IMG/VR virus record: IMGVR_UViG_3300046721_000221
Coordinates: 1 to 45,211 of that record
Origin: a virus
Reading direction: 5' to 3' (one strand)
Length of the DNA stretch: 45,211 bases
The position numbers and the translations under genes are program-made. This document shows positions 1-8,985 of this stretch, piece by piece. The notes below the pieces were generated by a model, which saw nothing but the letters and a program-made list of their open reading frames with translations, had not been told where the DNA came from and did not search any database. The number at the start of each line of letters is the position of its first letter. Position 1 is the first letter of the stretch.

Positions 1-88
1 GGTCGTCAAGATCGCGTACGAGATCCGGTTACGCAGAGTAACTACCGCTTGCGTTCATCGATGCCGACCGACCGAGGGGTAAGCGGGC

Positions 89-1294
89 ATGGCGACCACT
101 CAGCAGAGCACCGTCGCCACCGGCAGCACTTACGGTTTCGTCGGGCGTGGGATCGACGTCGACCCGGCCGGCTACGAAGTGTCGCCGCAGGCCTTTGTTG
201 ACGTGCGCACCAATGGCGCCGACTCGACCGGGGTTGCGGACAGCACGGCTGCTATCCAGAAGACGATCAACGGGCTGCCGACGAACGGCGGGGCGGTGTA
301 TTTCCCGGCCGGTACGTACAAGATTACTGATGCGATCGCGTTGCGCTCGAAACTGTTGCTTGTCGGTGACGGCGACGGCGCCTCGGTGATCATCCAGTAC
401 ACGGCGAACAAGGATGCGTTTTCCGGTGCCGCGCTGAGCCGGGTCGCCGTTCAGGGCTTGTATCTGCAGGGCACGGGTGCGGGTACCGGCTCGGGTCTGA
501 ATCTGACGAAAGGCGCGAACGCGGCGGTTTCGTATGTGAGTGTTCGGGATGTCACGTTCGATTCCTGGGGGCAGGATGGCGTGGCGGTCGAGAATCCGAT
601 CGTGTCGGTGTTCAGCCGGGTAGTTGCGCAGACGTGCGGCCGGTATGGCATCAATTTGTACGGCCAGGTTGCGGGCGCCGCGGGTACGTCGACGGCGCTG
701 TCCGGCTGCTACGGGAATGCGTGCGGCACGGCAGGTATTCGCCTGTACAACATGTCGTATTGCAGTTTGAGCGGCTGCGCCGCTGACCATAACCCGATCG
801 GTCATTTGATCGACACGTGCCAGAGTGTGGCGTTGCAGGGTGTCGGCGCTGAGGGGAACACGACGGCCGGCGTGAAGGTGAACGCCGGTTACGGGATCAC
901 CGCCGCGGGCTGCTGGGTGTACGACAACCGCGGCATCGGGATTTACGTCACCGGTAGCGCGAACACGGTGAGCCTGATCGGCGCGACTGACAACACCCCC
1001 AACGGCACGGCAACCGCGTTCATCAAGGCCGACACGGGCTCCCACGTCACGTTGATGGGCTGCAGCAATACGACGGCGAACAGCCTGGCGTCGGGGACGG
1101 CGAATGTGGCGTCGGATGCGTCCGGCGCGGGCCAGTTCCAGGGCTACGCGGCCCTGTTGGCGGGCGGTGAGTTCGACGCCGATCTGACGTGTTTCGTGTC
1201 GTCGAAAGGCATCGTGCTATCGGACCGTTCGGACGGGCACCGGTACCGGTTGAAGGTCACGGCGGGTGTTTTGGCGGTCGAGCAGGCCGCTTGA
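89..1294 (+). CDS. Beta-helix tailspike / pectate-lyase-like tail protein
   Basis: 401 residues with the hallmarks of the pectate lyase superfamily 3 right-handed beta helix: an early segment 'FVDVRTNGADSTGVADSTAAI' type, followed by 'GGAVYFPAGTYK' and then many short rungs rich in Gly, Val and Ser. In phages this fold forms trimeric tailspikes that bind or cleave host surface glycans. Catalytic residues cannot be assigned from sequence alone, so enzymatic activity is open. The ATG follows GAGGGG at a workable distance. It is the only structural gene left of the terminase. If the molecule is circular it follows the HNH region and is separated from the tail genes, which would be unusual. Confidence 0.8.
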   Translation: MATTQQSTVATGSTYGFVGRGIDVDPAGYEVSPQAFVDVRTNGADSTGVADSTAAIQKTINGLPTNGGAVYFPAGTYKITDAIALRSKLLLVGDGDGASVIIQYTANKDAFSGAALSRVAVQGLYLQGTGAGTGSGLNLTKGANAAVSYVSVRDVTFDSWGQDGVAVENPIVSVFSRVVAQTCGRYGINLYGQVAGAAGTSTALSGCYGNACGTAGIRLYNMSYCSLSGCAADHNPIGHLIDTCQSVALQGVGAEGNTTAGVKVNAGYGITAAGCWVYDNRGIGIYVTGSANTVSLIGATDNTPNGTATAFIKADTGSHVTLMGCSNTTANSLASGTANVASDASGAGQFQGYAALLAGGEFDADLTCFVSSKGIVLSDRSDGHRYRLKVTAGVLAVEQAA

Positions 1295-1302
1295 CGTGAT
1301 GT

Positions 1303-1545
1303 TCACAGGTGCATCCGCCGTTTGAGCTCGAGTGCCGCCGCGCGGTCGTGCGCGAACCCGGTGCACCTGCAGACGCCCCAGGTGTGACCGACGATGCCGA
1401 GCGCGATGCATTCGGGATGGATGGCGCCTTGCCGTCCTCCCGTGTCGTCGACGATGCCGATCGTCTGCCCGTCGTCGTCCGCGGTGATGGTTTCCCCGCA
1501 GATTTCGCAGGGCATGCCGGCCCACGGCTTCTCGAGGGTGCTCAT
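1303..1545 (-). CDS. Small Cys-rich putative zinc-binding protein
   Basis: 80 residues when started at the ATG that overlaps the stop of the upstream leftward gene (ATGA). Two metal-binding pairs are visible, CEIC near residue 13 and CRC near residue 60, with HPEC between them, so a zinc ribbon is likely. No enzymatic motif is seen. It is convergent with the tailspike gene and leftward inside a rightward block, so it needs its own transcription. Function unknown. A longer reading to 1692 exists in this frame but would overlap the neighbour heavily. Confidence 0.6.
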   Translation of the reverse strand: MSTLEKPWAGMPCEICGETITADDDGQTIGIVDDTGGRQGAIHPECIALGIVGHTWGVCRCTGFAHDRAAALELKRRMHL

Positions 1546-1895
1546 ACCATCGGTACCTTCCACCAGGGCGCCCGTTCGCCGGCGACGCGGCCGCCGATGG
1601 CGGCTTTCTTGTACCCGGCCGGCTCGCCCTCGATGTCCGGGCTCCAGGCGAGCGCGGCGAGATGCGCGGCGCCGCCTTTCTGATAGCACCACCCGTAGCA
1701 GGGGCCGCCGTAGAGGCCGGGCTCGGAGAGCAGTAGCCGGTCATTGAAGATCATGACGGCGATTTGCACGGCCCACCCGCCGTAATAGCCGATCGTGGTC
1801 ACGCCGTAGTCGTCGATCGCTGCCGGCACCCATCGGATGGGCGAGTCGTCCCGTGCGGGGATGCCGCCGACGAGGCGTGCGCCTAGGCGGTACAT
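1542..1895 (-). CDS. Hypothetical protein, leftward insert before the terminase
   Basis: 117 residues, not recognised. The middle is aromatic and Gly-rich (YYGGWAVQIAVMIF), and a CYGWCY motif near residue 68 could bind metal or form a disulfide. It overlaps the downstream leftward gene by four bases, so the two are probably translated together. The start at 1895 has no strong Shine-Dalgarno sequence. Confidence 0.55.
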   Translation of the reverse strand: MYRLGARLVGGIPARDDSPIRWVPAAIDDYGVTTIGYYGGWAVQIAVMIFNDRLLLSEPGLYGGPCYGWCYQKGGAAHLAALAWSPDIEGEPAGYKKAAIGGRVAGERAPWWKVPMV

Positions 1896-1992
1896 CAGGC
1901 GTTCCGCTCATTCATTGCCGCACCTTATGCCCTCGCGCGACGCGCGGGCACGAACCATCGCCGTGCGATACGGCTAAGGGGGTACACCGATC

Positions 1993-2409
1993 ATGCCCGG
2001 ACCGCCGCCCGCCGAACACAAGCGCCGCCGCAACGCCGACGCCTACGCCGGCCTGCATTCCACGGTCGTCGACGACGGTGAGCTGACCGGCCCGGCGCTC
2101 GAGGGCGCCTCGTGGTCGGCTGCCGCCCGCTCGTACTGGGAGATTTGGCGCACCAGCCCGATGGCGAAAGCGTTCCTGCAGACCGACTGGGCCCGGCTGC
2201 GCATGGTACTGCTGCTGGTCGAGGACTACCTGACGCATCCGACCGCCCAAAAGCTGACGGCGATTCAGAGCAACGAGGCCGCGCTGGGTGCGACGGTCGC
2301 GGATCGGCTGCGTCTGCGGATGCGGGTTGTGAAGCCGGATGCGGTGCCGGAGGAGGCTCCGGCTGGGGTGACGGCGCTCGATGAGTACCGCAAGTCTCTC
2401 GCTGGCTGA
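1993..2409 (+). CDS. Terminase small subunit
   Basis: 138 residues. The beginning (MPGPPP, then a KRRRN basic patch) and the mid-protein helical region with 'YWEIWRTSPMAKAF' and 'LVEDYL' are typical of actinophage small terminase subunits, which bind the packaging site and recruit the large subunit. It lies 66 bp before the large subunit. The ATG is preceded by AAGGGGG about ten bases upstream. The assignment rests on sequence style and position; no catalytic motif is expected in this family. Confidence 0.8.
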   Translation: MPGPPPAEHKRRRNADAYAGLHSTVVDDGELTGPALEGASWSAAARSYWEIWRTSPMAKAFLQTDWARLRMVLLLVEDYLTHPTAQKLTAIQSNEAALGATVADRLRLRMRVVKPDAVPEEAPAGVTALDEYRKSLAG

Positions 2410-2475
2410 CCCGGGCCGCCCCGCTCGCGGGCTAAGGCGCCCTCCCGTTACTAGACGCGACCCGGGCCTGCGCTC

Positions 2476-4083
2476 ATGGTAGCGGCAGCCGTTTCGCTGG
2501 CTGACCCGGTCCGGATCGGCCCCGAAGGCCTCCCGAAGCACACGATCGGCTGGCATGCCCTCTCGTGGTCGGCGGAGTACCTGCGGCAGCCGGACGGCCC
2601 GGACGCCGGCCAGCCGTGGCGCTACACCCGCGAGCAAGCCCGGTTCGTGCTGTGGTGGTACGCGACCGACCCGCTTGGCCGGCGGTTCATCTACCGGCGT
2701 GGCATGTTCCGGCGGATCAAGGGCCACGGGAAGGATCCGCTCGGCGCGTCGCTGTGCGCGGTCGAGCTGTGTGGCCCGTGCCGGCCGGATGGCCTGGATG
2801 CCCGGGGTGAGCCGGTCGCGATCCGGCACCCGTCCCCCTGGGTGGTCACCGCCGCGGTGAGTCTGGATCAGACGAAGAACACAATGCGGCTGTTCCCGAG
2901 CCTCTTCTCCGATCAAGCCCTGGAAGAGTTCCGTATCGATCTCGGCAAAGAGATCATCTATTCGGCGAACGGCCTGCTCGAGGCGGTCACGAGCTCGCCG
3001 CGGGCGCTCGAGGGAAAACGCCAGACGTTCGCCCTGAAAAACGAGGGTCACCACTGGCTTGAAAGCAATGACGGGCTTGCGATGGCGGAGGTCATCGCCC
3101 GGAACCTGACGAAAGCCCGCGGTGGCGACGCCCGTTCGCTGGCGATCAGCAACGCCCACAATCCGGGCGAGGGATCGGACGCCGAAGCGGACTACGACGC
3201 GTTCCTGGCGTCACAGACGGGCCGCGCCGCGAACGATTTTCTCTATGACTCGGTTGAGGCGCCCGCCGGCATCGACATCACCGACCCGGAGCAGGTCCGC
3301 CAGGGCCTGATTGCGGCCCGCGGTGACTCCGACTGGCTCGACCTCGACCGGCACGTCGCCGAGATTCTCGATCCGCGTACCCGCGAGGGCATGGCCCGGC
3401 GTTTCTACTTCAACCAAATCGTGGCGGGCGACGACGAATGGTTGTCCCGCAAATCATGGGATGACCTGGCCGCGCCGCGCGACGTACCGCCCGGATCCCC
3501 CCTCGTGGCGGGCTTTGACGGCAGCGATACCGACGATTGGACGGCTATTCGCTGCGAAACGCAGGACGGCTACCAGTTCACGCCGCGGTTTGCTGATGGT
3601 AAGCCGATGATCTGGGATCCGGGCCAGCACGGCGGCTACATTCCGCGCGGTGAGGTCAATGCCGCGGTTGCGTATCTGTTCGACACGTTCAACGTGATCC
3701 GGCTGTACGCCGATCCACCGTATTTTCAGTCGGAAATCGATGAATGGTCGTCGATCCACGGCGATACCGCGGTGGTCCGGTGGGCGACGTACCGGCCGCG
3801 GCAGATGGCCGAGGCGCTCGAAAGGTTCCGGACCGACGCATTGTCGGGGCAGATCACGCACGACGGCTGCCCGATCACCAGTAAGCACATCGAGAATTGC
3901 CACGCTGACCGCCGGCCACAAGGGGTGTTGATCCGCAAGGATCGAGCTGTCAGTCAGCGGAAAATAGACAGTGTGCTATCGAGCACGCTTGCGCATGAGG
4001 CCGCGTTCGATGTGACCGCGGCTGGTCTATGGGGTGGCGTCCGGCGGCTTACGCGGGTGACGGGCCGGGTTCGCGGCTACTGA
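2476..4083 (+). CDS. Terminase large subunit
   Basis: 535 residues; ATP-driven DNA packaging motor and genome-cutting nuclease acting at the portal vertex. The N-terminal ATPase domain carries a Walker A-like KGHGKD (residues 82-87), the degenerate form common in actinophage terminases. The C-terminal RNase H-like nuclease has the acidic signature GFDGSD with Asp348 and a second conserved acid near YADPP (Asp413). Length fits the family. It is followed by the portal, with a short antisense gene overlapping its last 35 bases. Confidence 0.93.
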   Translation: MVAAAVSLADPVRIGPEGLPKHTIGWHALSWSAEYLRQPDGPDAGQPWRYTREQARFVLWWYATDPLGRRFIYRRGMFRRIKGHGKDPLGASLCAVELCGPCRPDGLDARGEPVAIRHPSPWVVTAAVSLDQTKNTMRLFPSLFSDQALEEFRIDLGKEIIYSANGLLEAVTSSPRALEGKRQTFALKNEGHHWLESNDGLAMAEVIARNLTKARGGDARSLAISNAHNPGEGSDAEADYDAFLASQTGRAANDFLYDSVEAPAGIDITDPEQVRQGLIAARGDSDWLDLDRHVAEILDPRTREGMARRFYFNQIVAGDDEWLSRKSWDDLAAPRDVPPGSPLVAGFDGSDTDDWTAIRCETQDGYQFTPRFADGKPMIWDPGQHGGYIPRGEVNAAVAYLFDTFNVIRLYADPPYFQSEIDEWSSIHGDTAVVRWATYRPRQMAEALERFRTDALSGQITHDGCPITSKHIENCHADRRPQGVLIRKDRAVSQRKIDSVLSSTLAHEAAFDVTAAGLWGGVRRLTRVTGRVRGY

Positions 4084-4309
4084 CAATCGCTTCGGTCTGC
4101 TGGGTTCGATGCCATCGGATTGCGAGAGCGGCGACCTGAACGGCCAGGATCAACTGCGGTGCGCCTGACTGAATCAGCCCCAGCGCGAACGTCATCACCG
4201 CGTCATGTTCTTCGAGATTGTCGTACTTCCCCGCGATCTCGAGCGACTTTTCGATCTGCCCGGCAAGCATTTCATTGAGCACTGTGTTGATCAGCGTTTC
4301 GTTGAACAT
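4049..4309 (-). CDS. Small antisense protein between terminase and portal
   Basis: 86 residues when started at 4309 (MFNETLIN). An amphipathic N-terminal half (EKSLEIAGKYDNLEEHDAV) is followed by a hydrophobic helix (GLIQSGAPQLILAVQVAALAI). It overlaps the 3' end of the terminase gene and leaves 34 bp to the portal start, so it occupies an otherwise empty gap. No strong ribosome-binding site is visible. It resembles no family I can name. The coherent residue composition favours a real gene over a shadow. Confidence 0.5.
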   Translation of the reverse strand: MFNETLINTVLNEMLAGQIEKSLEIAGKYDNLEEHDAVMTFALGLIQSGAPQLILAVQVAALAIRWHRTQQTEAIVSSREPGPSPA

Positions 4310-4343
4310 CCGCACAGCATAGTTAGCCGGTTGGGGTGGAGCT

Positions 4344-5771
4344 GTGGCTGACGCGCCCCTGTCCCCGATCTGGTGGGTCAAACGCCTGCACAAGTGCCTG
4401 CTCGAGCGCACCCGTACCACCCGTGAGCGGCTGTCCATCGACGACCTTGACAAGTACTACCGGGGCAGGCCCACCCGTATCCCCTGGCTACCCGAGCAGG
4501 CACGCGACGAGTTCTATCGCCTCCTCGATTTGACCAAGTCCAACTACATGGGCTTGGTGGTCGACGCGACGGCGGAGCGGCTGTGTGTGGAGGGTTTCCG
4601 GATCGGTGGCGACGCCGAGGCGGACTCGGAGACCTGGGATATCTGGCAGCGCAGCAACTTCGACAACGATTCGGATCAGGCCATTCTTGAGGCGTTGATC
4701 ACCGGTCAGTCGTATGTGCTGGTGTCGCCGGGTGGGTCCGAGGGTGACCCGGCCGCGCTGTATGCCGAGCATCCGTCTCAGGCGGTCGTCGAATACGTGC
4801 CCGGAACGGGCCGGCGTGAGGCCGCAGCGGGCCTGAAAGTGTGGGTCGACGACTGGACGGGGCGATGGCTAGCCACCCTGTACCTCCCTGATGCGATCTA
4901 CAAATTCCAGGCAGTGAACGTGAAAACGGCCGGCGTCGACGGCATCAACTGGCAGCGCCGCACCGTTGCTGGCGAGTTGTGGCCGCTGGCCAATCCGCTC
5001 GGCGATGTGCTGCTGGTCGAGCTGCCGAACAATCCGCGGCTGCTGACCGGCGGCGTATCCGAGATAGCCGACGTCACCGCCGTCCAGGACCGGATTTGTA
5101 AAACCCTCGCCGACCGGCTGATGACCCAAGATTTCGGCGCGTTCCCGCAAAAGTGGGCGTCCGGTTATCCGGAGGAAGACGGGCAGGGCCGGCAGACCCG
5201 CGTCGACATCGGCCGCAACCGGATGGTCACCTCCGACGTCGCCGAAACCAAATTCGGCCAGTGGGACTCCGCACCGCTCGACCCCTACAGTGCGGCGAAA
5301 CGGGAAGATGTCAAAGACATCGCGTCACGCACGCGCACTCCCGCGCAATACCTGCTCGGCGAGATGAGCAACGTCAACGGCGAGACGCTGAAAGCAGCCG
5401 AATCGGGTCTGGTTTCCAAGGTCAGGCAGCGGCAGCGCTCCTACGGCGAGGGCCTCGAGCGGGTCGTCTCTCTCGCCCGCCGCGCCCAGGGGCTCGGCGG
5501 GCCGGCCGAAACCATCGAGACGATCTGGCGAAACCCGGAATTCCGCACCGAGGGTGAGCTCGTCGACGCCCTCGTGAAGATGTCGACGATCGGCGTGCCG
5601 CATGAGGCCTTGTGGGAACGCTGGGGTGCGACGCCGTTGGAGATCGGCCGCTGGAAGGCGATGGCGGAAGAGCAGGCCACCCGCGACATTGCCGGCCAGA
5701 TCACCGCGCTTGCCGGGCAGCAGTTGCCGGACCAGCAGGCCGGCTACCCGCCCGCCCCGCCGCAGGACTGA
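4344..5771 (+). CDS. Portal protein (SPP1 gp6-like)
   Basis: 475 residues. It forms the dodecameric ring at one capsid vertex through which DNA enters and leaves. The N-terminus (RLSIDDLDKYYRG, then NYMGLVVDATAERL) and the 'ISQSYVLV' type segment, here ITGQSYVLVSPG, match the SPP1 gp6-like portal family, as does the late region TPAQYLLGEMSNVNGE. The GTG start at 4344 is preceded by GGGGTGGA. The gene lies between terminase and the MuF-like gene, the standard order. Confidence 0.92.
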   Translation: MADAPLSPIWWVKRLHKCLLERTRTTRERLSIDDLDKYYRGRPTRIPWLPEQARDEFYRLLDLTKSNYMGLVVDATAERLCVEGFRIGGDAEADSETWDIWQRSNFDNDSDQAILEALITGQSYVLVSPGGSEGDPAALYAEHPSQAVVEYVPGTGRREAAAGLKVWVDDWTGRWLATLYLPDAIYKFQAVNVKTAGVDGINWQRRTVAGELWPLANPLGDVLLVELPNNPRLLTGGVSEIADVTAVQDRICKTLADRLMTQDFGAFPQKWASGYPEEDGQGRQTRVDIGRNRMVTSDVAETKFGQWDSAPLDPYSAAKREDVKDIASRTRTPAQYLLGEMSNVNGETLKAAESGLVSKVRQRQRSYGEGLERVVSLARRAQGLGGPAETIETIWRNPEFRTEGELVDALVKMSTIGVPHEALWERWGATPLEIGRWKAMAEEQATRDIAGQITALAGQQLPDQQAGYPPAPPQD

Positions 5772-5774
5772 CCG

Positions 5775-6749
5775 GTGCCGGCCGTCGCCGACATCGCGGC
5801 CCGGCACGCCGCCATACAGGCCGGCATCGCCCGCCGGGCGGCCGCCGACGCGGCCCGGCTGTGGGCCGAAATCGACCCGAACCACATCGCGCCTTCGTGG
5901 CTGGCGAGACTCCCCCGCGCGTACGCCGGGCTGTCTGCCTCGCAGACCGCGGCCGCCGGCCTTGCGGACAGCTACACCGATCGGGTGCTCGGTACCCGCG
6001 ACGCGGCCGCCCGGGTCGTTCCCGCCGCGTTCGCTGGGGTCGCCTCGGACGGCCGGCCACTCATGACCTTGCTGCAGCAGCCGGTTTTTACGACGCTGCG
6101 GCAGATCGCCGGCGGCACCTCTCCGGCGCGGGCTCTCGCGTCGGGCCGGTATCTGCTCGACATGATCGTCCGCACGCAGGTCGCCGACGCCGGGCGTACC
6201 GCGGTGGGTGCGGCGATCACCGCCCGGCCGCACGCCACCGGCTACGTCCGGCAAGTCGTGGGCAACACGTGTGCCCGCTGCCTCATCCTGGCCGGCCGGC
6301 ACTACCGCTGGAACGCCGGGTTCAAGCGCCACCCACGCTGCGACTGCATCCACATCCCGACCGCCGAGAACGTGCCCGGCGACATCGCCACCAGTCCGCG
6401 GGTCGCGTTCGACGCGATGTCCCCCGCTGAACAGGATCGGGTTTTCGGTCAGGCGGGTGCGCAGGCGATCCGCGATGGTGCCGACATGGCGCAGGTGGTC
6501 AATGCGCGCCGCGGGATGCAAACCGCGTCGGCGTTCGGCCGTGACGTGCTGGTGACGACCGAAGGAACCACTACCCGCGGCATTGCGGGAAACCGGCTCG
6601 GCGCCCGGTTCGCGGCGCAGAAAAGCGCGCAGGACCGCTACCGCCGCGCCACGAACGTGCGCCTCATGCCGGAAGAGATCTACCGCGAGGCCGGCACCGA
6701 CCGGGCCGAGGCGGTCCGGCTGCTGCGGTTGCACGGCTATCTGATCTGA
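5775..6749 (+). CDS. MuF-like head morphogenesis / minor capsid protein
   Basis: 324 residues, GTG start three bases after the portal stop. The middle holds the MuF-type metal-binding signature: C166, C169, then HPRCDC with H186, C189 and C191. MuF-fold proteins associate with the portal and the early procapsid; some carry toxin or protease domains. No such domain is obvious in the C-terminal third, which ends in a basic helical region. No separate capsid protease is seen, so whether this protein is processed or acts in maturation is unknown. Confidence 0.85.
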   Translation: MPAVADIAARHAAIQAGIARRAAADAARLWAEIDPNHIAPSWLARLPRAYAGLSASQTAAAGLADSYTDRVLGTRDAAARVVPAAFAGVASDGRPLMTLLQQPVFTTLRQIAGGTSPARALASGRYLLDMIVRTQVADAGRTAVGAAITARPHATGYVRQVVGNTCARCLILAGRHYRWNAGFKRHPRCDCIHIPTAENVPGDIATSPRVAFDAMSPAEQDRVFGQAGAQAIRDGADMAQVVNARRGMQTASAFGRDVLVTTEGTTTRGIAGNRLGARFAAQKSAQDRYRRATNVRLMPEEIYREAGTDRAEAVRLLRLHGYLI

Positions 6750-6791
6750 CGTTCCCCGCGCGATGCGGGGCGAGCAAGGGAGACAGCCGCG

Positions 6792-7310
6792 ATGGCTGAA
6801 GACACCACCACCGACGCCGGCACCGCGACGGACACCGACGCCGACAACACCACCACGACCGGCCAGCAGACCGCGGCGACCGATCTGGGCGACGCCGGCA
6901 AGCGGGCCCTCGCCGAGGAACGCCGGGCCCGCAAGGCCGCCGAGCGCGAGCTCGAGGCGCTCCGTAAGACGGCGATGACCGAGCAGGAACGCGCGATCGC
7001 CGACGCGAAGACGGCGGCGCTCACCGAGGCGACCCGGGCCGCCGGGCCGCGCCTGGTCCGCGCCGAACTACGCGCGGCCGCCGCCGAGGCGGGCCTGTCC
7101 AAGGCCGCACTTGACGGCTTCCTGGAGTACGCCGACCTCGCCCGGTTTTTGACCGACGACGGTGAGCCGGATTCGAAGACGATCGCGGCCGCGGTGAAGC
7201 GCCTCGGCGGCGGCACGGGTCGCGCCGATTTCGACGGCGGCGCCCGCGGCGGTACGGCCCGGCCTCAGAACATGAGCGATTTGATCCGCCAAAAGGCCGG
7301 CGTCATTTAG
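6792..7310 (+). CDS. Capsid scaffolding protein
   Basis: 172 residues. Acidic Thr/Asp-rich N-terminus, long charged helix (residues about 38-80, EERRARKAAERELEAL, EQERAIADAKTAAL) predicted as coiled coil, and a small C-terminal region ending SDLIRQKAGVI. This composition and the position directly upstream of the major capsid gene are typical of siphovirus scaffolding proteins, which direct procapsid assembly and are then lost. Confidence 0.85.
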   Translation: MAEDTTTDAGTATDTDADNTTTTGQQTAATDLGDAGKRALAEERRARKAAERELEALRKTAMTEQERAIADAKTAALTEATRAAGPRLVRAELRAAAAEAGLSKAALDGFLEYADLARFLTDDGEPDSKTIAAAVKRLGGGTGRADFDGGARGGTARPQNMSDLIRQKAGVI

Positions 7311-7352
7311 ATCCCCTGTAGCGCTCCGATGGGGCCTACCTGAACTAAGAAG

Positions 7353-8306
7353 GTGAGTCCCATCGCATACAATAACTTGACCAGTCGGACGGATGCTGCG
7401 GCGCTCATTCCCGAGGAAGTCTCGACGGAAATGATGCGCCGTGCGACGGACCAGTCCGCCGTGCTGCAAATGTTCCGGCACGTTCCGGTCGGACGCGCCC
7501 AGGTGCGTTTCCCGGTGCTGTCGGCGCTTCCGGTCGCCTACTGGGTTTCCGGTGATACCGGCCTGAAGCAGACCAGTGAAGTCAACTGGACGAACAAGTA
7601 TCTCAACATCGAAGAGATCGCGGTCATCGTTCCCGTTCCGGACAATGTTGTCGCCGACGTCGACGTCAATATTTGGGACGAAATGGAACCGTACGTCCGT
7701 GAGGCGTTCGGCCGCACCCTCGACGCTGCCGTGTTCTTCGGAACAAACGCGCCGTCGTCCTTTCCGACGTACATTCAGTCGGCCGTTTCCGGCGCGGCCA
7801 ACACGGTCACCGCGAACGCCGCGGCAACCGCGGGTGCCGGCCTTGGCGACCTCGACGGGGCGTACGGCAAGTTGGACGCCGACGGGTTCGACGCGTCCGG
7901 CATCGTCGCCGCAACCTCGTGGCGGGCACGCCTGCGCTCCTCGCGGGACTCCACCGGCCAGAAGATCGACCCGACTCGCATCGGCGGTGACCTGAAGACG
8001 GTCGACGGCCTGCCGATCGCCTACCCGATGCGCGGGCTTTTCCCGACCGGCTCGGGTGGCGTGTATGCGTTCGTCGGCGACTGGAGCGAGTTCGTCGTGG
8101 GTGTCCGGTCGGACATCTCGATCAAGATCCTCGACCAGGCGGTCATTCAGGACAACACAGGGACAATCATCTATAACCTCGCACAGCAGGACATGACGGC
8201 CGTAAGGCTGACATTCCGGGTGGGGTGGCAGGTGTCGAACCTGATCAACTACGACCAGCCGACCGAAGCGAACCGGTACCCGGTCGCGTCGATCCTCATC
8301 CCGTAA
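7353..8306 (+). CDS. Major capsid protein (HK97 fold)
   Basis: 317 residues. Conserved features of the actinophage HK97-fold capsid family are visible: the N-terminal LIPEEVSTEM, the 'PVAYWVSG' segment, the 'EIAVIVPVPDNVVADVD' strand and the terminal PTEANRYPVA. GTG start preceded by AAGAAGG at good spacing. No separate protease gene is present nearby and no long delta domain is encoded, consistent with the separate scaffold gene. Confidence 0.93.
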   Translation: MSPIAYNNLTSRTDAAALIPEEVSTEMMRRATDQSAVLQMFRHVPVGRAQVRFPVLSALPVAYWVSGDTGLKQTSEVNWTNKYLNIEEIAVIVPVPDNVVADVDVNIWDEMEPYVREAFGRTLDAAVFFGTNAPSSFPTYIQSAVSGAANTVTANAAATAGAGLGDLDGAYGKLDADGFDASGIVAATSWRARLRSSRDSTGQKIDPTRIGGDLKTVDGLPIAYPMRGLFPTGSGGVYAFVGDWSEFVVGVRSDISIKILDQAVIQDNTGTIIYNLAQQDMTAVRLTFRVGWQVSNLINYDQPTEANRYPVASILIP

Positions 8307-8318
8307 GGAGCCAGACTG

Positions 8319-8726
8319 ATGACCGCACCTTTCGGCACGTCGCGACAGGTAGTCGTCGGCCCGCAGGCAACCGCGGGATCCGACCTCAATACGAACATCT
8401 GGGTGGTGCCCACCGCGTCCACGGTCACGGCCGTCACCTACGCCCCGGTGACCGCGATCACCGGGGCCAACACGAACACCCGCAGCGTCAGCCTCGTGAA
8501 CAAGGCGCTCGACGGCACCGGTACGACGGTGGTCGCGACGATCCAGTACAACTCCGGTGTCAACGCGGCCGCGTCCGACGAGAACACCGTCACCCTCAGC
8601 GGCACGCCGGCAAACCTCGTGCTGGCCGCCGGCTCGGTGCTGCAGTGGCAGTCCACGCACATCGGTACCGGCATCGCCGATCCGGGCGGGCTGGTAAACG
8701 TCACGACCGCGGCGACGTACGCGTAA
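8319..8726 (+). CDS. Putative capsid decoration / head fibre protein
   Basis: 135 residues, mostly Thr, Ala, Val and Gly in alternating patterns suggesting an all-beta fold, without charged helices. The ATG is 12 bases after the capsid stop and preceded by AAGGAG, so it should be translated strongly. High expression potential and position suggest a decoration protein on the capsid surface, but I recognise no specific family. A generic structural label is safer. Confidence 0.75.
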   Translation: MTAPFGTSRQVVVGPQATAGSDLNTNIWVVPTASTVTAVTYAPVTAITGANTNTRSVSLVNKALDGTGTTVVATIQYNSGVNAAASDENTVTLSGTPANLVLAAGSVLQWQSTHIGTGIADPGGLVNVTTAATYA

Positions 8727-8736
8727 GGAGATCGCA

Positions 8737-8970
8737 ATGGCCACCGAGAAGGACAAGGCACCCCCCCCGGACGCCGAGGTTCAGAAGCGCGTCGACGCCG
8801 AGCTTGAGCAGGGGTTCAGGGGCATCGAGGTCGACCCGACGCCGAATGAGAACTATTCGGTCGAGGGTGTGACCAGCGGGAAGCCGACGCCGGAGACGGA
8901 CGACGGCGCGGCGGAGAAGGCCCGCAAGCATGCCCTCGGTGTCGAGCGCGGCGACGCCGGCGTCATCTGA
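8737..8970 (+). CDS. Small acidic hypothetical protein after the capsid genes
   Basis: 77 residues, strongly charged (many Glu, Asp and Lys), probably disordered at the N-terminus (KDKAPPPDAEVQKR). Preceded by AAGGAG. Co-transcribed with the capsid gene and followed by a large hairpin, so it closes this transcription segment. Function unknown. A six-residue C run near its start (codons 8-9) is a spot where a sequencing error would break the frame. Confidence 0.7.
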   Translation: MATEKDKAPPPDAEVQKRVDAELEQGFRGIEVDPTPNENYSVEGVTSGKPTPETDDGAAEKARKHALGVERGDAGVI

Positions 8971-8985
8971 GGCACGACGCAAAGA

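Noticed and set aside
29-1045. Long leftward open frame opposite the tailspike
   Set aside because: Arg/Ala/His/Gly-rich shadow of the tailspike gene, without any domain or start signal.
1912-3159. 415-residue leftward frame over the terminase genes
   Set aside because: Typical GC-rich shadow (Arg/Pro-rich); two confident terminase genes are on the other strand.
7068-8756. 562-residue leftward frame over capsid genes
   Set aside because: Antisense to scaffold and major capsid; composition of a reverse-frame shadow.
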